Assembly (NCBI GenBank): GCA_008501545.1
Contig: QQUM01000630.1
Span: 1-7,113, forward strand
Source of the DNA: Calditrichota bacterium
GTDB taxonomy: Bacteria > Zhuqueibacterota > Zhuqueibacteria > Zhuqueibacterales > Geothermadaptataceae
Length of the DNA: 7,113 nucleotides
Reading direction: 5' to 3'
This document shows positions 1-5,448 of this stretch, one piece after another (within the stretch, counting starts at the first letter, position 1; each line of letters starts with the position of its first letter). The translations under genes were made by a program, and so were the position numbers. The notes beneath the pieces are model-generated. The model had not been told where the DNA came from. It saw only the letters and a list, made by a program, of their open reading frames with translations, and ran no database searches.

Positions 1-1919
1 ATGTAAATTGCCGCAGGCACGCCCTTGCCGGAAACATCGCCAATTGCGAGGCCAAGGTTGCCTTTTTCAAGATCGATGAAGTCGAAGTAGTCGCCGCCGA
101 CTTCCAGGGCAGGATAGCTCATACCGGCGATATCGTAGCCGGCAAGCTCCGGTTTGTCTTTTGGCAACAGCCCCAGCTGCACTTTCTGTGCAATCTCCAG
201 TTCCTTCTGCATGCGTGTCTGTTCCTTGATTCGCCGAATATGTGCAGGCTCTTTATTGCTTGCAAAAGTGATAAATTTGCCCTTGTAGAAGGCGATTATC
301 CCCACAACCAGCAGCAAAACGATGAGCGCGATAAAATTAAATGCAGTTAGATTGTAAGTCCATGCATCACTGGCGATGAGTGGCGCGCAAAAGGATATCA
401 GGCTTGTTACGGCATTTGATGTCAGTGCGGCAAGAAATCCGTGACGCCAGAATACAAATCCTTGAAGCAGTGCGATGAAGAAATAGGGCAGGAGAGACCA
501 GTATGTCGGCCAGAATACATGCTGCTCGTTAAAAAATATACCGATGACAGCCGCGAGTGCTGCCGCTGCAATGATGGCCACGGTTGCATTTTTATATTTC
601 TGATAAAGATAGGGAATCAGAAATTTGCGGTACGCTGTTTCCTGGACAATAATATTAAAAATCAATGTGGCGATGGCACCAAAGAATATATTTTTATAGG
701 AGAAAAGAATCCCTTCATTGGGAACGATTCGTGGAACAGCATCTGTCCAATTGATGAGAATGTAATAAAAAACCTGAATTGCACCAAAAATTGTTGCTCC
801 GGCTGCAATACCAATTGGCAATTCTTTCCCGATGTTTTTTGTAAAAAAACGCCTGTTGAAAAGGCTGTCAATGCCGGACAAAAGGGGCAGATTCTCAGAT
901 CGAATTATGTGGTCTCCGACAATCCATGCAGAAAAAGAATGAAGGAAAATAAACAAAACGCTGGTGGTGAGCATCAATCCAAAGATAATATATTTTTTGT
1001 GCAGCAAGCCGATGGCGCCAATCTGTGTACCCATACCAAAAATATCCCACAAAAAGATGGCTTGCAACGCATAGGTGATATAGATGAGTGCACCAATCCG
1101 CAAACCATTTCGAACGCTAACAAGTCCGGCATGGTATTTTTGTAAAAATACGATAACTGTGATCAAGAATATGAGGGCATACAAACCGACGGAAATGGAG
1201 TTGAAGAGTAAATTTGCTCCCCCGACAAGCCCGGAAGCACTGATGAAATTTTCGGGCTCCTGAAAGTGGGAAACCACATTTGAAATTTCGTCTCCGGAAA
1301 TCTGTACCTGAAAGACAAGGTGGCCACCTTTGTAGTCGTGGGTTTTGTGGTAGAATCTGAAAATATGGTCGGTCCGGCGAGTCTTTTCAACGCTTGATGC
1401 ATTTTCCAGCTCAAAGTCGTGGAAATGGATGGCTGGCCATTTCGAAGCCAATCGTGTGGCAACGTCCAGCGCTTGCTGTTCATTCAGGTTTGCGCCAAGG
1501 GCTGAATCCGGTAACTGGTGCTGGTATTTGATTAATCTCCCTGTCGGGGAAACACGAAAGATATACAGTTCCGCTTGCCGGTCACGGGGTACATTTCTGT
1601 AAAATGTGAATTCCCAATAAGCCAGTGGCACTTCTTCAGATTTTGCCATTTCAATGACTTTTTCCACGCCATAAGTTCGGGTGAGATAGTCGATCCCGCT
1701 GTAGTCATAGAAGAAATATTGATCGTCATAAAATTCGTTTAAATCAATTTGCCTGGCGTCGGCAAATTGATCAACAATCTCCCGCGCCTCAGACCGGCTG
1801 ATTTGGCTGACGCCGGCGAATTGTAAATTAACATGTGGCATTAAAGCGAATCCGATGATCAAAAAGAGAATTGCAATGGCAGCAGGGATTATGGTTCGTT
1901 TGAATGTGTGGGATCGCAT
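1..1919 (-). CDS. Membrane SpoIIE/RsbU-type PPM phosphatase with a CPBP-like membrane domain (3' end cut by window)
   Basis: I translated the minus strand from ATG at 1919 and found 639 uninterrupted codons to the window edge, so the C-terminus is missing. Residues 9-27 form a membrane segment or signal anchor. Residues 28-235 look extracytoplasmic, with two similar openings (SRSEAREIVDQF near 41, NEQQALDVATRL near 146). Hydrophobic segments fill about 240-545. Within them QETAYR (426-431) and FNEQH (463-467) resemble CPBP motifs EExxxR and FxxxH, but the first Glu is Gln and no His lies at the expected third motif (about 497-507). From 570 comes a classic SpoIIE start: ELEIAQ (573-578), GLLP, VGGDYFD (607-613; metal ligand Asp610) and GDVSGKG (627-633). 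This family dephosphorylates anti-sigma-antagonist or other phosphoproteins in the cytoplasm. I infer a membrane sensor controlling a phosphatase. About the last two thirds of the phosphatase domain lies outside. The phosphatase assignment is firm; the CPBP assignment is moderate. Confidence 0.88.
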   Translation of the reverse strand, partial: MRSHTFKRTIIPAAIAILFLIIGFALMPHVNLQFAGVSQISRSEAREIVDQFADARQIDLNEFYDDQYFFYDYSGIDYLTRTYGVEKVIEMAKSEEVPLAYWEFTFYRNVPRDRQAELYIFRVSPTGRLIKYQHQLPDSALGANLNEQQALDVATRLASKWPAIHFHDFELENASSVEKTRRTDHIFRFYHKTHDYKGGHLVFQVQISGDEISNVVSHFQEPENFISASGLVGGANLLFNSISVGLYALIFLITVIVFLQKYHAGLVSVRNGLRIGALIYITYALQAIFLWDIFGMGTQIGAIGLLHKKYIIFGLMLTTSVLFIFLHSFSAWIVGDHIIRSENLPLLSGIDSLFNRRFFTKNIGKELPIGIAAGATIFGAIQVFYYILINWTDAVPRIVPNEGILFSYKNIFFGAIATLIFNIIVQETAYRKFLIPYLYQKYKNATVAIIAAAALAAVIGIFFNEQHVFWPTYWSLLPYFFIALLQGFVFWRHGFLAALTSNAVTSLISFCAPLIASDAWTYNLTAFNFIALIVLLLVVGIIAFYKGKFITFASNKEPAHIRRIKEQTRMQKELEIAQKVQLGLLPKDKPELAGYDIAGMSYPALEVGGDYFDFIDLEKGNLGLAIGDVSGKGVPAAIY

Positions 1920-1924
1920 GAATG

Positions 1925-1929
1925 CTCCT
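1925..1929 (-). promoter_or_regulatory. Shine-Dalgarno site of the SpoIIE-type gene
   Basis: The minus strand reads AGGAG five bases before ATG at 1919. This is a strong ribosome binding site and supports that start over internal Met codons such as Met27. It also places the first hydrophobic segment at the N-terminus. Confidence 0.75.
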
Positions 1930-2002
1930 GGTTATTCTGTATTTCCAATTGCCCGAATGATACGCGATTTTACAAATTAGTTTACAAAAAAATAAATGTT
2001 AT

Positions 2003-2815
2003 TCATTGTTCGTAGTAGTCCCGAATGTGTTGCCACAGTGCTTCGGCATTTTCCATGAAGACGAATAGGTCGAGATCTTCTTTTGATATCATACCAGAAT
2101 CGACGAGAAGATCAAAATTAACGACATTGGTCCAATAATCCTTGCCGAAGAGGTATACCGGCATTTTAGGCATCCGCCCTGTCTGAATCAGCGTTAGCGC
2201 TTCAAACAGCTCATCAAAGGTACCGAAGCCCCCCGGGAAAACAACAATGGCTTTCGCGCGCATGAGAAAGTGCATTTTACGAATAGCAAAATATTGAAAT
2301 TGAAAACACAATTCAGGTGAAATGTAAGAATTTGGCTTTTGTTCATGCTCCAGCGTAATATTGAGCCCAATGGATTTTGTTTGCGCATCGTATGCACCGC
2401 GGTTGGCTGCTTCCATAATGCCGGGACCGCCACCAGTGACGACGACCATCCGGTTGCCGTTTGGGAAAATGGGATTTTCAGCAATGAGCCGGGTGAATTT
2501 TCGTGCTTCATCGTAATAGTGCGCATATTTCAGTTTTAATTCCAGCTCACGAATTTTTGAATCATTTTTATCACGATGTGCGGTTTTTAACGCTTTTTTC
2601 AGTTCTTCTTTGCTTTTGAGACGGGCGCTGCCAAAGACGACAACTGTGGATGCAATATTATGCTCATCCATAATCATCTCCGGTTTTAAGAGCTCGAGCT
2701 GCAAACGCATGGGGCGTAACGCATCGCTCCCAAGGAAGTCCAGGTCATGAAAGGCTAACCGGTAGGATGGTGAATTTTTGATTTTTTCTGAATTTTGTTT
2801 CTTGGACGTTTTCAC
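2003..2815 (-). CDS. LOG-family (TIGR00730) nucleotide 5'-monophosphate nucleosidase
   Basis: This 270-residue cytoplasmic Rossmann-fold protein belongs to the LOG/lysine-decarboxylase-like family. Characterised members hydrolyse the N-glycosidic bond of nucleoside 5'-monophosphates, including cytokinin ribotides. Visible motifs are VVVFGSAR (58-65), TGGGPGIMEAANRG (127-140), the AIRK segment (177-180) and the hallmark PGGFGTFDE (194-202). It is the longer family form: an N-terminal stretch (about 20-55, with SDALRP) precedes the fold, and a charged, probably helical insert (about 66-105) separates the first strand from the glycine-rich loop. The start is GTG at 2815, preceded by AAGGGA about four to five bases upstream. 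It ends 83 bp before the SpoIIE-type gene on the same strand, so co-transcription is possible but unproven. The family is certain; the substrate (general purine nucleotides or cytokinin-like) cannot be told from sequence alone. The old label 'lysine decarboxylase' should not be used. Confidence 0.93.
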   Translation of the reverse strand: MKTSKKQNSEKIKNSPSYRLAFHDLDFLGSDALRPMRLQLELLKPEMIMDEHNIASTVVVFGSARLKSKEELKKALKTAHRDKNDSKIRELELKLKYAHYYDEARKFTRLIAENPIFPNGNRMVVVTGGGPGIMEAANRGAYDAQTKSIGLNITLEHEQKPNSYISPELCFQFQYFAIRKMHFLMRAKAIVVFPGGFGTFDELFEALTLIQTGRMPKMPVYLFGKDYWTNVVNFDLLVDSGMISKEDLDLFVFMENAEALWQHIRDYYEQ

Positions 2816-2948
2816 GAAATCCCTTTCCCGAAGTAAGATGTGTAACAGGCGAATATGCCAGTTTAAAAATTATCGCTGTAAAGTAAAATTAATTTTTTGA
2901 ATTTAAAGTTGTTATCGCTTACATTCCTGCTCTACAAAAGAGGGCAGA
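2816..2948. promoter_or_regulatory. Divergent intergenic region with an 8-bp direct repeat
   Basis: This 133-bp AT-rich stretch separates the starts of the minus-strand LOG gene and the plus-strand nucleotidyltransferase, so it must carry promoters for both. TTATCGCT occurs twice in the same orientation, at 2870-2877 and 2912-2919, with starts 42 bp apart (about four helical turns). It could be a pair of operator half-sites or chance in AT-rich DNA. No clear promoter is visible for the LOG side. Confidence 0.45.
2897..2925 (+). promoter_or_regulatory. Candidate sigma-70-like promoter for the nucleotidyltransferase gene
   Basis: TTGAAT (2897-2902) and TACATT (2920-2925) are separated by 17 bp, upstream of the plus-strand start at 2949. 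The downstream TTATCGCT repeat (2912-2919) lies in the spacer, a position where a bound repressor would block transcription. The match is modest and the region is AT-rich, so this is only a candidate. Confidence 0.25.
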
Positions 2949-3647
2949 ATGGAGCAAACTGAAAAAATAAAAATACAACTCGAGTCCATACTCCAGGTTC
3001 ATGGACATGTCGTCGACATCGCTCAAAATCGGGGATTGCACCCTCCATTAATTTTCGCCGGAATGGCAGTTTATCTGTATTGCACACTGGATAATTTCCG
3101 TCCTGACTGCAAAAAGCTCTCGGGCGATATTGATTATATCATTCATCCGAAGGATATGTCACACTGGGAGCGTGCACTACAAATTAAATTTCAACAGGAA
3201 AATACACAGGGATTTTCTGGCTCGCACGCTAAAACAATAATGGATGAAATTGAAATTGACCTGCTTGCAGATACATCATTCGTCCGGCCAGTTGAAGGTG
3301 AATTGTTTACATGCCGTTTTTTTTACGATGAACTTGAAAAAGTATCGACGCGCCGGGATGGTGAAAAGTTTCTGCATGTGGATGCGGCCCAGCTTCTCTT
3401 TTTTAAGTTACTTTTAGGACGTGGGCGTGAAAAGGAAAAATACGATTTTGAAGACGCTGTCGCGCTCATTCTCGATGCAAAAATAGATGCTGCCCATTTT
3501 TACGATGTCATCTTTGCCCAGAATGAATTTTCAGTCCGTAAAATCGAGTCGCTCGCAAACCGGTTGCATCGATGTATCGCGATTGATGGTAGATCAGCAG
3601 AGTTCAAGGAGAATTTTTTGGCGATTGCACGCAATCGGTGCATGTAA
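2949..3647 (+). CDS. AbiEii/MNT-like nucleotidyltransferase-fold protein, no partner gene visible
   Basis: This is a 232-residue soluble protein. The pattern is that of the polymerase-beta-type nucleotidyltransferase fold: a Gly-containing helix start GMAVYLY (38-44), the paired acids in SGDIDYII (58-65; Asp60 and Asp62), and a third acid in EIEIDLLAD (100-108; probably Asp104). A C-terminal segment FFKLLLGRGREKEKYDFED (151-169) matches the K...R...K.D..D helix common in AbiEii and related proteins. The fold transfers nucleotides to RNA, protein or small molecules. In AbiEii toxins the target is tRNA or the antitoxin, but some relatives are not toxins. No AbiEi-like winged-helix or MntA/HepT-like gene lies next to it: the gene stands alone between a divergent and a convergent neighbour. 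ATG at 2949 has GAGGG four bases upstream. The fold is fairly sure; substrate and role are unknown. Confidence 0.75.
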   Translation: MEQTEKIKIQLESILQVHGHVVDIAQNRGLHPPLIFAGMAVYLYCTLDNFRPDCKKLSGDIDYIIHPKDMSHWERALQIKFQQENTQGFSGSHAKTIMDEIEIDLLADTSFVRPVEGELFTCRFFYDELEKVSTRRDGEKFLHVDAAQLLFFKLLLGRGREKEKYDFEDAVALILDAKIDAAHFYDVIFAQNEFSVRKIESLANRLHRCIAIDGRSAEFKENFLAIARNRCM

Positions 3648-3693
3648 AGTTTGCGGTTGGTTACAAAAATAAGTGCAACGAAGATCAAACTTT
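3646..3693. terminator. Possible bidirectional terminator-like inverted repeat between convergent genes
   Basis: AAAGTTT (3646-3652) and AAACTTT (3687-3693) are perfect inverted 7-mers, and inside them GTTG and CAAC can also pair. The element overlaps the stop codons of both converging genes (3647 and 3685). A T-run lies just beyond on the plus strand (about 3704-3709). The loop is long and AT-rich, so this is a weak call. Confidence 0.3.
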
Positions 3694-4059
3694 GCTAAGC
3701 AGCTTTTTTCTGTATTGTACCATTTTTATAATAAGTGGTTCAGGCAGTGGTTGGTCCAATGGGAATTGAACCGAGCCCTTTCCCTGCTTATAGCCTTTTA
3801 GCTCTTCTGCAAAATGTTCCATTACGGTAGGGTGGGGGTACAGGCCGACATGCCTTGCATAACCTGCCATCATGATTTGCTGGTCTCTTTTACCAGGTTG
3901 AACCAGGGCAAAAGCAGGTATATTGTAATTTATCAGCTCTATGGCATCAGGTGCGGCTTTTCGAATACAGGCGCGTAATTCCTGCAATTTCAATTTCGTC
4001 GCTTCGAGCTGTCGTTCAATATATGCATCGACTGTTGTAAACGTGGTGGATTCACTCAT
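3685..4059 (-). CDS. DUF1801 (YdhG/YdeI-like) small protein
   Basis: This 124-residue cytoplasmic protein matches the DUF1801 family. Its B. subtilis member YdhG is described as frataxin-like and linked to iron handling, but most relatives are uncharacterised. Visible signatures are AAPDAIELINYNIPAF (35-50), the GLYPHP turn (72-77), YKQGKGSVQFPLDQPLP (90-106) and LIIKMVQYR (109-117). The length is normal for the family. It is the last gene of a three-gene minus-strand run, starting 19 bp after the SRPBCC stop. A GAAGAG about six bases before the ATG is a weak ribosome site, consistent with translation within an operon mRNA. Its 3' end meets the convergent nucleotidyltransferase gene with 37 bp between them. 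Family assignment is strong; an iron-related role would be inference from one relative. Confidence 0.88.
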   Translation of the reverse strand: MSESTTFTTVDAYIERQLEATKLKLQELRACIRKAAPDAIELINYNIPAFALVQPGKRDQQIMMAGYARHVGLYPHPTVMEHFAEELKGYKQGKGSVQFPLDQPLPEPLIIKMVQYRKKLLSKV

Positions 4060-4078
4060 TCACTGCTCTTCATTATTA

Positions 4079-4489
4079 TTATTTTCCTTGCGCATACTTT
4101 TTGAAGTTGTTTAAAATTGCCTGCCAGCCCTGCTTTTGCATTTCTTCTGAATTTGATTTTTCAGGATCAAAGGTTTCAATAACCTGAATGCCGTCGGCGG
4201 TATCTATAAATTGAATTTTTACCTGCCGCCCGTCATCAAGTTTGTATACGATAAGTTCGTGCTCGACAACCTGTGTGTACGTGCCTGCGAAATCAAAACT
4301 CATGCTCCCGTCTTTTGCAGCCATTGTTGTTTTGAATGTTCCGCCTACCCGCAAATCATTTTCCGCAAACGGCGCTTCCCAATCATCCGACGCGAAGCAC
4401 CAGTTGGTTATGTCTGCCGGCGATATCCAGGCGTTCCAAACAGTTTTCATTTTGTTTTTAACAGTCGTTTCGATTGTTATTGGAGGCAT
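4079..4489 (-). CDS. SRPBCC / AHSA1-like ligand-binding protein
   Basis: This 136-residue protein has the START-like helix-grip fold in the branch named after the Hsp90 activator Aha1 C-terminal domain. Supporting features are the opening strand ITIETTV (4-10), the helix VWNAWISPADITNW (17-30), the DLRVGGTFK turn (45-53), and the terminal long helix from about 113 to 132, which contains GWQAILNNFKKY (121-132). The fold makes a deep hydrophobic pocket for a small ligand. Bacterial stand-alone members are mostly uncharacterised, and a real Hsp90 role should not be assumed. The ATG at 4489 has GGAG seven bases upstream. The gene lies 35 bp after the VOC gene and 19 bp before DUF1801, all on one strand, so one transcript is likely. 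Family assignment is strong; ligand unknown. Confidence 0.9.
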   Translation of the reverse strand: MPPITIETTVKNKMKTVWNAWISPADITNWCFASDDWEAPFAENDLRVGGTFKTTMAAKDGSMSFDFAGTYTQVVEHELIVYKLDDGRQVKIQFIDTADGIQVIETFDPEKSNSEEMQKQGWQAILNNFKKYAQGK

Positions 4490-4524
4490 GCTGTTTCTCC
4501 ATTCTAGGAAATGGGATTCTATTT

Positions 4525-5016
4525 TTATTTACCATAAAATGCTTTTTTGATTTCATTTATGTCGATTTTTTTCATTTGAAACATGGCATTCATTGCTTTG
4601 CCACTCTTTTCCTTGTCTTCGGCACCAAGATAATTTTTCAGTTCTTCGGGGATAATTTGCCAGGACACACCAAATCTGTCTTTAAGCCATCCGCACATGC
4701 TTTCTGAGCCACCAGCTGTGAGATTGGCCCAGTAGTGGTCTACTTCTTCCTGTGTATCGCAGTATACCATTACAGACATTGCTTCATCAAAACTGAATTG
4801 CGGACCGCCATTCAATGCAAGAAACTGCATGCCGTTCAGCATAAATTCAACAGTCATGACCGAGCCTTCCGGTTTTTGATGATAGTCGAATCCTTCTTTT
4901 TTGAAACGGCTTATCGAACCAATTGCAGAATCTTTGAAAATCGAAGTATAATATCTCGCTGCTTCTTCGGCCTGGTTATCAAACCACAAGCAGATGCGCA
5001 TTTTTTGCTTCCTCAT
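4525..5016 (-). CDS. PhnB-like VOC (glyoxalase/bleomycin-resistance superfamily) protein
   Basis: This 163-residue protein belongs to the PhnB-like branch of the vicinal-oxygen-chelate superfamily, often mislabelled 3-demethylubiquinone-9 3-methyltransferase. Diagnostic segments are LWFDNQAEEAARYYTSIF (10-27), MLNGMQFLALNGGPQFSF (59-76) followed by an MVYC strand (83-86), EEVDHYWANL (90-99) and CGWLKDRFGVSWQIIP (108-123). Family members dimerise around a metal or ligand pocket, but PhnB-type proteins have few proven reactions. Length is normal. It is the first gene of the VOC-SRPBCC-DUF1801 run. The start at 5016 has AAAGGAA upstream; an in-frame ATG at codon 6 also has an AGGA before it, so the true start may be five codons shorter. 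The repeat cluster at 5036-5093 lies directly upstream and probably overlaps or borders the promoter or leader. Confidence 0.92.
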   Translation of the reverse strand: MRKQKMRICLWFDNQAEEAARYYTSIFKDSAIGSISRFKKEGFDYHQKPEGSVMTVEFMLNGMQFLALNGGPQFSFDEAMSVMVYCDTQEEVDHYWANLTAGGSESMCGWLKDRFGVSWQIIPEELKNYLGAEDKEKSGKAMNAMFQMKKIDINEIKKAFYGK

Positions 5017-5021
5017 AATTG

Positions 5022-5028
5022 TTCCTTT
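5022..5028 (-). promoter_or_regulatory. Shine-Dalgarno site of the VOC gene
   Basis: The minus strand reads AAAGGAA ending five bases before ATG at 5016. It favours this start over the internal in-frame ATG at codon 6, though that one also has an AGGA-like site within the coding sequence. Confidence 0.55.
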
Positions 5029-5035
5029 TGCTCTT

Positions 5036-5093
5036 CTCGAACTCCTGCTCCTACTCGTTCTCGTCTTTTAAAAACCGATTACGAGAACGAGTA
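5036..5093. repeat. Six-base-period CTC repeat with perfect 13-bp inverted fold-back
   Basis: Five consecutive hexamers begin with CTC: CTCGAA, CTCCTG, CTCCTA, CTCGTT, CTCGTC (5036-5065). Then TACTCGTTCTCGT (5052-5064) is matched perfectly by its reverse complement at 5081-5093, leaving a 16-nt AT-rich loop. The downstream arm is thus the same repeat in the opposite orientation (two ACGAGN hexamers). As RNA or single-stranded DNA it would form a stable 13-bp hairpin. It lies 20 bp before the VOC start codon, likely in the operon leader. I recall similar CTC/GAG-type degenerate repeats in intergenic regions of other environmental bacteria, but cannot confirm that here. There is no T-run on either side that would make it an ordinary terminator. 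Confidence 0.75.
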
Positions 5094-5189
5094 CGTAAAA
5101 ACGCGAGGCACTTTCTTGATTTCATTTTTTCATACAATTTTTGCTACTACTACTCTGTCACAGCTTAATTTGTGAGTTTGGTTCCTAAA

Positions 5190-5226
5190 ACGTCATGCCG
5201 GTTTGCGCTTTCTGCAATACCGGCAT
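5190..5226 (+). repeat. REP-like hairpin, plus-oriented copy
   Basis: ACGTC is followed by ATGCCGGT (5195-5202), TTGC (5203-5206), a 7-nt loop, GCAA (5214-5217), a single unpaired T (5218) and ACCGGCAT (5219-5226). The 12-bp stem has one bulged T. The same order of parts is found inverted at 5291-5332, so the two form a head-to-head pair like a bacterial BIME. Confidence 0.7.
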
Positions 5227-5290
5227 CCCCCTGAAAAACAACAGGTGTTTTGATTTTGTGAAATATCAAGTATACTGCCTGCACCAGAAG

Positions 5291-5332
5291 ATTCCGGTAT
5301 TCTGCTGAGAAACGCAGAAACCGGAATGACGT
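5291..5332 (-). repeat. REP-like hairpin, minus-oriented copy
   Basis: Read on the minus strand, ACGTC is followed by ATTCCGGT, TTCTGC, an 8-nt loop, GCAGAA, one unpaired T and ACCGGAAT. The stem is 14 bp with the bulge at the same place as in the copy at 5190-5226. G-C/A-T swaps between the copies (ATGCCGGT with ACCGGCAT, ATTCCGGT with ACCGGAAT) keep pairing intact, which points to selection or copying of a structure and not to chance. Confidence 0.75.
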
Positions 5333-5409
5333 GCTGAACGACTCACATTTTTAAGTGTGATAAAGTACTACCCTCTTGTTTGTTTTAATTAAATATACCG
5401 GCATGTCGC

Positions 5410-5439
5410 CCACCGCTTATAAAAACAGATTTATAGTGG
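5410..5439. terminator. Weak hairpin next to the kinase stop codon
   Basis: CCAC (5410-5413) pairs with GTGG (5436-5439), and TATAAA (5418-5423) with TTTATA (5430-5435), with CGCT unpaired on one side. It starts 10 bp past the kinase stop in the direction of transcription. There is no T-run after it on the minus strand, so intrinsic termination is doubtful. Confidence 0.2.
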
Positions 5440-5448
5440 CTTAGGCAT

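Larger units (their letters stand above)
5017..5448. other. Gene-free repeat-rich intergenic region
   Basis: These 432 bp lie between the VOC operon start and the kinase stop. I find no convincing coding frame on either strand. A plus-strand frame that enters from the VOC gene to about 5175 is an antisense shadow. The content is a hexamer repeat with fold-back (5036-5093), two opposed REP-like hairpins (5190-5331), a small hairpin (TCACAT 5343-5348 with GTGTGA 5355-5360), a stray copy of the TACCGGCAT half-site (5396-5404), and a weak hairpin next to the kinase stop. The operon promoter must lie here, but I cannot point to a convincing -35/-10 pair. Confidence 0.7.

Noticed and set aside
441..1145. 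Plus-strand open frame of 234 codons rich in Cys and Asn
   Set aside because: It lies opposite the SpoIIE-type membrane gene, whose frame is open throughout and has clear domains. Its composition is that expected from reading hydrophobic codons antisense.
1163..1729. Two minus-strand open frames (1163-1483 and 1532-1729), which might suggest broken genes
   Set aside because: They are in a different frame from the continuous 639-codon frame starting at 1919, which explains this region fully. No frameshift is needed.
2949..3647. Complete toxin-antitoxin or phage-abortive system
   Set aside because: Only the nucleotidyltransferase is present; no antitoxin or HEPN partner frame lies on either side.
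4211..5175. Several plus-strand open frames opposite the SRPBCC and VOC genes
   Set aside because: They are antisense shadows of two well-recognised families and have no ribosome sites or family features.
5036..5331. Possible CRISPR array from repeated and palindromic segments
   Set aside because: There are no regularly spaced identical repeats, no unique spacers of equal length and no cas genes. The repeats are inverted, of two different kinds, and diverged.
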